NCBI RefSeq assembly: GCF_032595355.1
Contig: NZ_JASMWN010000003.1
Coordinates: 310,001-374,000, forward strand
Reading direction: 5' to 3'
DNA length: 64,000 bases
Origin: Sedimentitalea todarodis
Lineage (GTDB): Bacteria; Pseudomonadota; Alphaproteobacteria; Rhodobacterales; Rhodobacteraceae
Shown here: positions 27,298-34,897 of the stretch, one piece after another
How the letters are laid out: each line of letters starts with the position of its first letter
Position numbering within the stretch: position 1 is the first letter of the stretch
The notes under the pieces: generated by a model
What the model was told of the DNA's origin: nothing
Seen by the model: the letters and a program-made list of their open reading frames with translations, nothing else
Database searches by the model: none
Made by a program: the position numbers and the translations under genes

Positions 27298-28076
27298 ACC
27301 CGGTTTCCCTGCTGGAACGCCTGGGTCGTGCGGTTCTGACCTTGCTTGCGCTTGTCGGGCGGATTTCGATCTTTGCCGCCCGTGCGTTTTCGCACATCTT
27401 TCGTCCGCCCTATTACCCGCGCGAACTCTTCAACGCGCTGCTCACTATTGGCTGGCTGTCCCTGCCTGTCGTCGGACTCACCGCGATTTTCACCGGCGGC
27501 GCGCTGGCGCTGCAAATCTACTCCGGCGGGGCCCGTTTCAATGCCGAGGCCGTGGTGCCGCAAATCGTTGCCATTGGCATGGTGCGCGAGCTTGGTCCGG
27601 TGCTTGTCGGGCTGATGATCGCGGCCCGCGTGACCTCGTCCATCGCCGCCGAGATTGCCACCATGAAGGTGACCGAGCAGATCGACGCCCTGGTGACACT
27701 CTCGACCAACCCGATGAAGTACCTCGTCGCACCCCGGGTGCTCGCGGCGCTCATCACCGTGCCGCTGTTGGTCGCCGTCGGCGATATCATCGGCATTGGT
27801 GGCGGTTATGTGGTGGCGGTCAAGAATCTCGGCTTCAACTCCGCCGCCTATCTGCAGAACACCGTCGATTTTCTGGAAGCGCGCGACGTGATCTCTTCCT
27901 TGGTCAAAGGCGCGGCCTTCGGGGTGATCGCGGCATTGATGGGCTGTTATTATGGCATGCAATCCGGGCGCGGCGCTCAGGGCGTCGGCAGTGCCACCAA
28001 AGACAGTGTCGAAGCCGCAGCCATCCTGATCCTCGCTGCCAATTTCGTTCTCACAGGGGTGTTCTTTTCGATATGA
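27294..28076 (+). CDS. mlaE: MlaE-type ABC transporter permease
   Basis: A 260-residue DUF140/MlaE permease with about five to six membrane helices. It contains TAIFTGGALALQ, the family signature MVRELGPVLVGLMIAARV, and the EIATMKVTEQIDAL coupling segment. GTG 27294 overlaps the alr stop and gives the normal length; longer readings run inside alr. Together with the following ATPase it forms a phospholipid-transport ABC pair of the inner membrane. The periplasmic MlaD lipid-binding partner is not encoded next to it. Confidence 0.92.
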   Translation: MNPVSLLERLGRAVLTLLALVGRISIFAARAFSHIFRPPYYPRELFNALLTIGWLSLPVVGLTAIFTGGALALQIYSGGARFNAEAVVPQIVAIGMVRELGPVLVGLMIAARVTSSIAAEIATMKVTEQIDALVTLSTNPMKYLVAPRVLAALITVPLLVAVGDIIGIGGGYVVAVKNLGFNSAAYLQNTVDFLEARDVISSLVKGAAFGVIAALMGCYYGMQSGRGAQGVGSATKDSVEAAAILILAANFVLTGVFFSI

Positions 28077-28819
28077 TCCGCATGGAGTCCGTCAAGAAGG
28101 CCTTTGGCGACAACGAGGTGCTGCGCGGCATGACCCTGCACATCCCCAAGGGCACGTCGATGGTCATCATCGGCGGCTCGGGCACTGGCAAGTCGGTGGC
28201 GCTGAAGTGCATCCTTGGCCTGATCAAACAGGATTCCGGTCAAATCCTTGTGGACGGCAAAGACGCCGCTTCCCAAGACCGAGATGCCTTTCTTGCGCGT
28301 TTTGGCATGTTGTTCCAAGGGGGTGCGCTGTTTGATTCGTTGCCGGTCTGGCAGAACGTCGCATTCCGCCTGTTGCGCGGATCACTCAAGCGCCCGCAAG
28401 AGGAAGCGCGCGCAATAGCCATAGAAAAACTGCGCAGGGTCGGCCTGAAATCCAAGGTCGCTGACCTCTTCCCGGCAGAACTTTCCGGCGGCATGCAGAA
28501 ACGCGTCGGCCTGGCCCGCGCCATCGCCGCTGAACCCGAAATCATCTTTTTCGATGAACCCACCACCGGGCTGGACCCGATCATGTCCGGTGTCATCAAT
28601 GATCTGATCCGCGAAATCGTCGTGGAAATGGGCGCAACGGCGATGACCATCACGCACGACATGAGCAGCGTCCGCGCTATCGCCGATAACGTCGCAATGC
28701 TGCATGACGGCGTGATCCAGTGGACGGGTCCGGTCAGCCAAATGGACAGCAGCGGCGACCCCTATCTCGACCAGTTCATTCACGGCCGCGCCGAAGGCCC
28801 GATCGAAGCGGTGCGCTGA
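28073..28819 (+). CDS. mlaF: MlaF-type ABC transporter ATP-binding protein
   Basis: A 248-residue ABC ATPase. Walker A is IIGGSGTGKSVALK, the signature is LSGGMQKRVGLARA, Walker B is IIFFDEPTTGLDP, with a downstream THDMSSV His-switch. It overlaps mlaE by four bases (ATGA). It energises lipid transfer between the membranes in partnership with MlaE. An imperfect hairpin (28828-28856) follows the gene but lacks a U-tract. Confidence 0.92.
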   Translation: MIRMESVKKAFGDNEVLRGMTLHIPKGTSMVIIGGSGTGKSVALKCILGLIKQDSGQILVDGKDAASQDRDAFLARFGMLFQGGALFDSLPVWQNVAFRLLRGSLKRPQEEARAIAIEKLRRVGLKSKVADLFPAELSGGMQKRVGLARAIAAEPEIIFFDEPTTGLDPIMSGVINDLIREIVVEMGATAMTITHDMSSVRAIADNVAMLHDGVIQWTGPVSQMDSSGDPYLDQFIHGRAEGPIEAVR

Positions 28820-28937
28820 CGTTCGAATTCAGGATCAGCAAACGGCTGACCCTGAAAACGACGCACCGAACAGGGCGACCTGCGCGCCGATTGCACAGCG
28901 GCCCAATCCAAATCAGCAACAGCGCAAGTCTCTTGCG

Positions 28938-29642
28938 TTACACCGACCGGGTCAGTCCCCCATCGATCCGTAGGTTCTGACCTGTGATATAGCCGCCGCC
29001 GTCCGAGGCCAGCAGCGAGATCATCGAAGATACTTCGTCAGCGCGGCCATATCGCCCCATGGGAATGCGCGCCATGCGATCCTCGGTTTCCGGAAGGCTG
29101 TCGATAAACCCGGGAAGAATATTGTTCATGCGAATGTTGTCGGCTGCATATTTATCGGAGAAGAGCTTGGCAAAGGCGGCGAGCCCCGCCCGAAACACAC
29201 CGGATGTCGGGAACAGCGGGTCGGGTTCAAAGGCGGCAAATGTCGAAATGTTGAGAATCACGCCACCACCCTGCGCCTGCATCATTGGCGTGACCAACCG
29301 CGTGGGTCGGACCACGTTCAAGAGATAGACATCCATTCCCCTGTGCCAATCGTCATCGGATATCTCCAGCACCGGGCCCTTTGGCCCATGCCCGGCGGAA
29401 TTGACCAGCACATCCACGCGGCCCCACCGCTCTTTCGCACCATCGACAAGCGCAGCAAGCGCACCCGGGTCGAGATTGGAACCGGTGACACCAAAACCGC
29501 CAAGTTCGTTTCCGAGCGCCTCGCCCTTGCCGGATGACGACAGAATACCGACCCGAAAGCCATCTGCCGCCAGACGCCGCGCCGCATCCGCGCCCATGCC
29601 GCTGCCACCGGCGGTGACAAGCGCAACTTTTTCTACTGACAT
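28938..29642 (-). CDS. SDR-family protein lacking YxxxK
   Basis: A 234-residue short-chain dehydrogenase/reductase fold protein. The Rossmann start is VALVTAGGSGMGADAA, followed by LVNSAGHGPKG, and the C-terminal signature NIRMNNILPGFIDS. In the catalytic position the usual YxxxK reads SGVFR (LFPTSGVFRAGLAAF), so both Tyr and Lys are replaced. It may use different residues or be non-catalytic. ATG 29642, with GGAGA upstream, is preferred over the ATG 15 bases earlier. It is divergent from a LysR gene that probably regulates it. Confidence 0.82.
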   Translation of the reverse strand: MSVEKVALVTAGGSGMGADAARRLAADGFRVGILSSSGKGEALGNELGGFGVTGSNLDPGALAALVDGAKERWGRVDVLVNSAGHGPKGPVLEISDDDWHRGMDVYLLNVVRPTRLVTPMMQAQGGGVILNISTFAAFEPDPLFPTSGVFRAGLAAFAKLFSDKYAADNIRMNNILPGFIDSLPETEDRMARIPMGRYGRADEVSSMISLLASDGGGYITGQNLRIDGGLTRSV

Positions 29643-29743
29643 TTTAGAGGTCTCCATGCAATGATCCCACGTAGTTTAGCCGCATGGGGTATAGGTTTCG
29701 CTTGAGAATTGATGTTTCCTGCCAATAGAAATACTATCGTCAA

Positions 29744-30622
29744 ATGACGCAACTCCCACCCCTCAACGGTCTGCGCGCGTTCGAAGCCGCCGGTCGACGC
29801 CTGACATTTCGGGCCGCCGCAGAAGACCTTGGCGTCACGCAAGGTGCCGTGGCGCAACAGGTCCGCCAACTGGAAGCGCATCTGGGCCTGCTGCTGTTTG
29901 AACGGTTACCCAAGGGGCTGGCGCTTACCCCCTCGGGGCGCAGCTATCACGCGCATATCGCGACGGCCTTTGACGACATGCGACGGGCGACGGACAGCCT
30001 GAAACCGGAGCCGGGTGACGTTCGGATCAGCGTCACGCCGACCTTCGCCGCGAAATGGCTGATCCCCAACCTTCCCGGGTTTTCGGCGCTTCATCCAGAT
30101 ATCGATCTGCAAATTCTCGCCACCGAGAGAGTGTCGAGCTTTCACAGTGACGGCATCGATCTGGCCATACGACAGGCCCCGCCGCCATTTGGTGCAGCGC
30201 TTTATGCGATCAGGCTGTTTCGGCACGAAATCATGGCCGTCGCCGCACCGGCGTTGATCGAAAACCACTCTGTCCCGCTCGACCGCGATGCCATCGCACA
30301 CTTGCCCAAGCTGCACGACGCGCATGATCTCTGGCCCGCGTTTCTCAAGCGTTTGAACGTAAGGGATCAGAGCGGCCACGGATTGCGATTGAGCCAAACC
30401 ACCCTGGCGGTCGACGCCGCGCTCTCCGGACAGGGCATCGCGCTGGTCAGCCACTTTCTCGTGGCGCGCGACATCAGCGCCGGACACCTGGTGCAGGTGA
30501 TCCCGGACATCATGCCGGGGCAGCACGATTTCCATCTTCTCGTCGAACGCAAATCCAGACGAAACCCCGCGATTGAGGCGGTGATTGCGTGGCTCACATC
30601 AGAAGCGCAACCGGCAACCTAG
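29744..30622 (+). CDS. LysR family regulator (GcvA-like)
   Basis: A 292-residue LysR-type regulator. The N-terminal helix-turn-helix is LNGLRAFEAAGRRLTF followed by FRAAAEDLGVTQGAVAQQV, a layout typical of the GcvA/AmpR subgroup (PLNGLRAFEAA). The rest is the periplasmic-binding-protein-like effector domain (VTPTFAAKWLIPNLPGF). It is divergently arranged with the SDR gene across 101 bases, the classic layout for a LysR regulator and its target. Effector unknown. Confidence 0.92.
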   Translation: MTQLPPLNGLRAFEAAGRRLTFRAAAEDLGVTQGAVAQQVRQLEAHLGLLLFERLPKGLALTPSGRSYHAHIATAFDDMRRATDSLKPEPGDVRISVTPTFAAKWLIPNLPGFSALHPDIDLQILATERVSSFHSDGIDLAIRQAPPPFGAALYAIRLFRHEIMAVAAPALIENHSVPLDRDAIAHLPKLHDAHDLWPAFLKRLNVRDQSGHGLRLSQTTLAVDAALSGQGIALVSHFLVARDISAGHLVQVIPDIMPGQHDFHLLVERKSRRNPAIEAVIAWLTSEAQPAT

Positions 30623-30811
30623 AGCGTCTCGCGTTCAACTCGGGTCGTCTTATATCAGCTAACGTATTGAAATTCTTGATTTCAGGCAGCGTTGAGCGCT
30701 TGAGATCTAACGCGAATTGCTTCTAGCCACCTTGCAACACAACGCAAAGTGTGGGCCATCTAACGGCTGCCAATCCTGTTTCGCGTCAATCACCGACGAT
30801 ATAAAGAGTGG

Positions 30812-30888
30812 TGGTACCACCTCCCCGGTTTGAACGGGGGACCTCCTGATCCACAATCAGGCGCTCTAACCAACTGAGCTAAGGCGGC
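30812..30888 (-). tRNA. tRNA-His (GTG anticodon), no G-1, A73
   Basis: Complete cloverleaf of 77 bases including an encoded CCA. Acceptor GCCGCCT/AGGTGGT, D-arm AGCTCAGTTGGTTAGAGC, anticodon stem CTGAT/ATCAG with loop TTGTGGA (anticodon GTG), and T-arm CCCCG-TTCAAAC-CGGGG. The acceptor begins at G1 paired with U72, with discriminator A73. There is no extra G at -1 opposite C73, as expected for the alphaproteobacterial type of tRNA-His. Confidence 0.97.
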
Positions 30889-30932
30889 ACTGGCAAGCGA
30901 TTTAGCCAAGGGACAGAGTGAATGCAAGTACC

Positions 30933-31414
30933 TTAAAGGTCAATATGCCAGCTTTGTTCCACCAGATCGACACCAAATGATCGAACGGGCCGGCTGTCGA
31001 CAAGGTGCCAGCCCGACGCCTTGTAAAGTGCGCAGGCGGCGCGGTGGCTCTCATGTGTCCGGAGCCGCATGTCGCGATAGCCCTGTTCTCGCGCAAAGCC
31101 CATGCAGGTCGCAAGCAGGCGTTTCCCCAGGCCCGGCCCCGGGCATCGGGTGTCAGCAGGAACAGGCGAAGCTTTGCAGTTGTCTCCTGGTCGGCGACGC
31201 AAAAAATGCTGCCGAGTCGCTGATCGCCCTGCACCGCAATCCAGCCCCGCTCGCGGTCGGGATCATGGTTGGCAATGAAGTCGTCGAGGATCTCGGCAAC
31301 CAGGGTACCAAACGACGGGTCAAACCCTTCGTCGCGCGCATAAAGCACGCCATGTTGCCGCACCAGCCAGGGTGCATCCGTCGATCTGAAGCGGCGTATG
31401 TTGACATCATCCAT
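30933..31414 (-). pseudogene. GNAT N-acetyltransferase, frameshifted
   Basis: The N-terminal part (from ATG 31414) reads NIRRFRSTDAPWLVRQHGVLY to KLRLFLLTPDARGR and then leaves the family pattern; the continuation GLGKRLLATCMGFAREQGY to SFGVDLVEQSWHIDL is in another frame ending at 30933. Joined, they give a normal GNAT domain like the C-terminal half of MarR-GNAT fusions. The break is in a G/C run near 31131-31140, where one base appears missing (GGG where GGGG would restore the frame). It could be a real inactivation or a sequencing error. Confidence 0.8.
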
Positions 31415-31493
31415 GGGTCACACTGCGCGCGGGAGCGCTTGATTCTCAACCCCCGCCAAGCTAGCAGGAACAACAGAGTCACGGAGGCACCTC

Positions 31494-31694
31494 ATGGGCA
31501 TCAACACCGAGCGCGATATCGAAGCGAACATGCAGATCGGTCCGACCGACGCCGGCATGGTGCGCATCTTCATCGAATCCCAGGGCATCGAAGTGCCGAT
31601 GGACTTTGAGCCGGAAGAAGCAGACGAAATCGCGGAAGAAATCGTCGCGGCGGCAAAGGCGGCGCGTGCGGTCGGCGGCAAGTTTGGTCGTTGA
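31494..31694 (+). CDS. Small conserved protein (DUF6324-like)
   Basis: A 66-residue acidic cytoplasmic protein: MGINTERDIEANMQIGPTDAG, then VRIFIESQGIEVPMDFEPEE and an alanine-rich helix ending VGGKFGR. Its compact core and strong AGGCAC-type upstream context support it being real; it resembles the small DUF6324 proteins of Rhodobacteraceae. No motif suggests a function. It stands between the broken GNAT gene and the convergent 60-codon gene. Confidence 0.7.
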   Translation: MGINTERDIEANMQIGPTDAGMVRIFIESQGIEVPMDFEPEEADEIAEEIVAAAKAARAVGGKFGR

Positions 31695-31696
31695 AA

Positions 31697-31879
31697 CTAG
31701 GTATGGATTTGACCCGGACCGATCAGTTCGAACCCGGTGCTCTCGAATTCATACAGCCCTGATCCATCCCCTTTTTCCATCCGCGCGATCAGCTTGCCTT
31801 TGGCAGTGTGCAACACGGCGTGCGTCGTGTGGAGCGCGCGATAGCACCAATCACCATCCGGATAGCAATACTTGATCAA
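31697..31879 (-). CDS. Small hypothetical protein downstream of mmcB
   Basis: A 60-residue protein starting at TTG 31879 that overlaps the mmcB stop (TTGA), so it is likely translated by coupling. The sequence IKYCYPDGDWCYRALHTTHAV has two cysteines and looks like a small beta-rich domain. It ends two bases from the convergent DUF6324-like gene. Because it would be cotranscribed with mmcB it may be DNA-damage inducible. Not recognised as a known family. Confidence 0.55.
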   Translation of the reverse strand: MIKYCYPDGDWCYRALHTTHAVLHTAKGKLIARMEKGDGSGLYEFESTGFELIGPGQIHT

Positions 31880-32364
31880 CTCGTCTCCTCCTCGGAGATA
31901 CCTCTGGATGACAACAGCGTCCCCACCCCGGGATCACGAAGCGCTTGCAGCCGTCGCGCCGCGTGCATTGCGAATTTCTGAACCATCACCTTGCGCCGTG
32001 CCGGGGCCAGCCTGTCTTCCGGCGCCATGCGGATGATTTCCGCATCATAGGCGTCAGCAATGATCAGGCCGGTTTCGAGCGGCAGGAGATCGGTCGGAAA
32101 ATCCTGATCAACCGCCCAGAAATACCGATCGCACCATTCCAGATAGCCCTGCCACTTTGAGTCCGAGTGAAAATCCGCACGGCTGGATTTGCACTCGATT
32201 ACCCAGATTTCTCCCTTGGGACCCAGTCCCATCACGTCCACCCTCAACCCACGGGTCGGCACGAGTTCTTCAACAGAAACAAAGCCATGACCCTTGAGCA
32301 GTCGGCATACACCACGCGCCAGGAGTTGGCCTGGCTTGACAATGGAGGAAAGCATATCAGTCAT
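31876..32364 (-). CDS. mmcB: MmcB family DNA repair protein
   Basis: A 162-residue protein matching MmcB, a putative endonuclease-fold protein induced by DNA damage in alphaproteobacteria. The core RVDVMGLGPKGEIWVIECKSS and SDSKWQGYLEWCDRYFWAVD holds the acidic/Lys residues (D, E-x-K) of a PD-(D/E)xK-like nuclease. A perfect LexA box lies 12 bases upstream of the ATG. In Caulobacter MmcB supports translesion repair; the same role here is inferred. Confidence 0.9.
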   Translation of the reverse strand: MTDMLSSIVKPGQLLARGVCRLLKGHGFVSVEELVPTRGLRVDVMGLGPKGEIWVIECKSSRADFHSDSKWQGYLEWCDRYFWAVDQDFPTDLLPLETGLIIADAYDAEIIRMAPEDRLAPARRKVMVQKFAMHAARRLQALRDPGVGTLLSSRGISEEETS

Positions 32365-32375
32365 GCCTCAAGCAT

Positions 32376-32390
32376 GAACAATACGTGAAC
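32376..32390 (-). promoter_or_regulatory. LexA (SOS) box upstream of mmcB
   Basis: On the minus strand this reads GTTCACGTATTGTTC, an exact GTTC-N7-GTTC direct repeat, the alphaproteobacterial LexA consensus. It ends 12 bases before the mmcB ATG, a position suited to block transcription. Confidence 0.88.
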
Positions 32391-32424
32391 ATTTTTCAAG
32401 TATCGAATTTCCATCGTCTGCAGG

Positions 32425-32473
32425 TTGACATGATACCTTTTGGTACTCTATTAAGCATGATACCAAAAGGTAT
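32425..32473 (+). promoter_or_regulatory. Promoter and double palindromic operator of the arsR-type gene
   Basis: TTGACA (32425-32430), 18-base spacer, TATTAA (32449-32454). Two related palindromes overlap it: ATACCTTTTGGTA (32433-32445) in the spacer and ATACCAAAAGGTAT (32460-32473) just after the -10, six bases before the start ATG. Arrangement predicts tight autorepression by the ArsR-family protein. Confidence 0.8.
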
Positions 32474-32478
32474 CCAAT

Positions 32479-32814
32479 ATGAACACTGAACCTGCTACCG
32501 ACCCGACCCAGAGTTGCTTTCGTGCGCTCGCCGACCCGACCCGGCGTGACATCGTCAAGCTGCTCTCGCAAACCGACATGACAATTGCGCAACTGACCGA
32601 TCAGTTCGACATGACCCGAGCCGCCGTAAAGAAACACCTGAACGTCTTGTCCGATGGTGGGCTGATCAGCGTCCGCCCGCGCGGACGCGAACGCGTCAAC
32701 AGCCTGAACACCACTGGATTCGCCCCGGTTCTCAGTTGGCTCGAATACTTCGACCAGTTCTGGGACGACCGGCTTGCCGACCTCAAGACAGCCATTGAAA
32801 AGGACAATTCATGA
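32479..32814 (+). CDS. ArsR-family regulator of an AHSA1-type gene
   Basis: A 111-residue winged-helix repressor: FRALADPTRRDIVKLLSQT, then MTIAQLTDQFDMTRAAVKKHL as recognition region. It lacks the CxC metal-binding motif of arsenic sensors, so a metal is unlikely to be the signal. It is of the subgroup paired with SRPBCC/AHSA1 proteins, as here, where its stop overlaps the next ATG. The double palindrome around its own promoter predicts autoregulation. Confidence 0.92.
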   Translation: MNTEPATDPTQSCFRALADPTRRDIVKLLSQTDMTIAQLTDQFDMTRAAVKKHLNVLSDGGLISVRPRGRERVNSLNTTGFAPVLSWLEYFDQFWDDRLADLKTAIEKDNS

Positions 32815-33230
32815 CCGACACCGTTATCCGAAAATCACTCTATCTGAACGCCACACCCGAACAGGTCTGGGCATATCTTACCGATCCGGAAAAGCTGGCG
32901 CTCTGGTTTCACAAGCCGACAACTCGGCTGGAACAGGGCAACGATTTGAAAATGTACGGCGCCGAAAGTGGCAATCTGCTGATCTGGGGGACGGTCAACA
33001 CCGCACGGCGGCCCGAATACCTCGAATACACCTTCACCATCGCACCGATGGGCGATGCGGTCAGCCTCGTCAAATGGACACTAGAGGAAGTGGCAGATGG
33101 CACGCGCCTGTCACTGGAGCATTCCGGCCTGCCACAGGGCGCGGAGGCATTCGGACTGACGCTCAACCTGGACAAGGGCTGGGACGAACATATTGGTCGG
33201 ATGCGCGCGCTTCTTCTTGAATCCGCCTGA
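32811..33230 (+). CDS. SRPBCC/AHSA1 family protein
   Basis: A 139-residue AHSA1 (Hsp90 ATPase activator homologue-like) SRPBCC protein: IRKSLYLNATPEQVWAYLTD, then SLVKWTLEEVADGTRLSLEH. These single-domain relatives bind hydrophobic ligands rather than activate Hsp90. Coupled to the ArsR gene by an ATGA overlap, it may bind the inducing compound of that regulator (inference). The 226 bases after it (33231-33456) show no gene. Confidence 0.88.
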   Translation: MTDTVIRKSLYLNATPEQVWAYLTDPEKLALWFHKPTTRLEQGNDLKMYGAESGNLLIWGTVNTARRPEYLEYTFTIAPMGDAVSLVKWTLEEVADGTRLSLEHSGLPQGAEAFGLTLNLDKGWDEHIGRMRALLLESA

Positions 33231-33456
33231 TCGCCTCTTGCCGGTTCCGTCATCTGCGCCTATCTGGTGTGGGTGGCGGGTTCTGCCCTGCGCGTGAGCG
33301 GTTGCATTCCGGTGGCCTTAAGCAAATCCGAGGGAGCTGGCTCTGTCCGGATCCTGGTCCGTTTACCTGGCGCCCACCTGTACATACAGGTCCTCGGGAA
33401 TCAGAACCACACGGTTGATTGGTGGTCCCGTCACATTTCGCCTGAACACCAAAGCC

Positions 33457-33780
33457 TTATCGGCGGCTTCTAACCTTGTGCTTGCGGCGATCCGTGGCAG
33501 CAACAAACGCAGGCCGCAGCGTTCTGACAACCGGTGTGCCGCCCCGCCCGCTGTCTTTCGTCTCGGCCAGTGACATCACCGCCCAGGCGAATTGAACACC
33601 GGCAAAAATAATCCCGTGCATGAACCACAACAGGAACACCGCAAGGATGCCGGCGTCGGAATGGGTCACCAGATGCCAGATGTTCATCACGTTGAACCAC
33701 AACAGAATCGCCACAAAGGCGGCAGCGATGGCAAAACCAATGATCACGTTGCGAATATAGAGTTTGACCAGTTTGGGCAT
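33457..33780 (-). CDS. Hypothetical two-helix inner membrane protein
   Basis: A 107-residue protein with two membrane segments (NVIIGFAIAAAFVAILLWF and GILAVFLLWFMHGIIFAGV) and a basic cytoplasmic-type tail (RKHKVRSRR). Seen as a conserved small membrane protein near nusB in related genomes, but no function can be assigned. GGAGAA lies upstream of the ATG. Confidence 0.7.
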   Translation of the reverse strand: MPKLVKLYIRNVIIGFAIAAAFVAILLWFNVMNIWHLVTHSDAGILAVFLLWFMHGIIFAGVQFAWAVMSLAETKDSGRGGTPVVRTLRPAFVAATDRRKHKVRSRR

Positions 33781-33863
33781 TGCCGTTCTCCTATATTCTC
33801 ATTCTAGCATATGATAGACGCAGGTCCAAGCGCGGCACCCGCGTCAGGACGCCGCGAAACGCT

Positions 33864-34346
33864 CTAGAATGCGTCGGGCCTGGCCTCACGCGCCATGTGG
33901 TCTAGTACCGCATTCACGAATTTCGGCTCTTTCCCCTCGGGAAAAAAAGCACGCGCAATATCAACATATTCGACGATCACGACCTTTGGCGGTGTGTTGC
34001 TGTTGATCAGTTCTGCCCCGGCTGCGCGAAACAACCCGCGCAGCGTCGGATCGATCCGCGCAATCGGCCACTTGGCCACCAACGCACGATCTGTCATCTG
34101 GTCGATCCGCGCCTGATAGTTCACCGCATCCTCGACCGCGCGGCGGAACAGCGCGATATCGCCATCCAACATCTCGTCACCATCATAGGTCGCACCAAAG
34201 CGGTGTTCCAGAAACTCGGCGACAACCTGTTCACTGGTCTGCCCGCTCTGCTCCATCTGGAACAGGGCCTGCACCGCGTAGAGTCGCGCAGCTGACTTCA
34301 TCTTGCGTTTCTGGTTGCCCGACAGGGCAGTGGTCGGAGTGCTCAT
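33864..34346 (-). CDS. nusB: Transcription antitermination factor NusB
   Basis: A 160-residue all-helical RNA-binding factor for rRNA antitermination. It contains SAARLYAVQALFQMEQSG and VNAVLDHMAREARP. ATG 34346 (MSTPTTALSG) overlapping the ribH stop is preferred to a start 29 codons earlier inside ribH. Last gene of the ribE-ribBA-ribH-nusB run; ribH-nusB adjacency is widespread in bacteria. Confidence 0.94.
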   Translation of the reverse strand: MSTPTTALSGNQKRKMKSAARLYAVQALFQMEQSGQTSEQVVAEFLEHRFGATYDGDEMLDGDIALFRRAVEDAVNYQARIDQMTDRALVAKWPIARIDPTLRGLFRAAGAELINSNTPPKVVIVEYVDIARAFFPEGKEPKFVNAVLDHMAREARPDAF

Positions 34347-34894
34347 ACCGTCGTGGATCCGTCGCTCTTTTCCGCCAGCAGAATCGGGTCGGTCGGGGCA
34401 CGAAACCCAACTCCCTTGCGCTGACCGCCCCACTTACGAGCGAGCGCGACAAGATGCAAGGCCGCCGCCGCCGCCCCGCCGCCCTTGTTCTGGTCATTGG
34501 AGTTCGCGCGCACCACGGCCTGTTCGCGGGTTTCAACCGTCAGGATGCCATTGCCGATACACAGCCCCTGCAGTCCCATCAGCTGCAACGCGCGACTGCT
34601 GTCGTTACAGACCGTGTCATAATGCGTCGTTTCCCCACGGATCACGCAGCCCAAGGCGACATACCCGTCAAAATTCGACTGCCGATCGGAAATCGCAATG
34701 GCGGTCGGCACCTCGAGCGCACCCGGCACTTCGACCAAATCCCAGCTCCCGCCAACGGCTTCGATTTCCGCCTTGGCGCCTGCGATCAGATCGTCTGCGA
34801 TATCCTTGTAGTAGGGCGCGACGACGATCAACAGTTTCACCGGCTTGTCGAATTCCGGACGCGGCAGGACATAGTGTGTTTCAGATTTGGCCAT
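34343..34894 (-). CDS. ribH: 6,7-dimethyl-8-ribityllumazine synthase
   Basis: A 183-residue lumazine synthase joining the ribityl pyrimidine and dihydroxybutanone phosphate in riboflavin synthesis. It contains VEVPGALEVPTAI, ALGCVIRGETTHYDTVC and the catalytic-His region. It is somewhat long at the C-terminus (RKGVGFRAPTDPILL to the end). Starts three bases after ribBA and overlaps nusB by four bases. Confidence 0.95.
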   Translation of the reverse strand: MAKSETHYVLPRPEFDKPVKLLIVVAPYYKDIADDLIAGAKAEIEAVGGSWDLVEVPGALEVPTAIAISDRQSNFDGYVALGCVIRGETTHYDTVCNDSSRALQLMGLQGLCIGNGILTVETREQAVVRANSNDQNKGGGAAAAALHLVALARKWGGQRKGVGFRAPTDPILLAEKSDGSTTV

Positions 34895-34897
34895 GGT

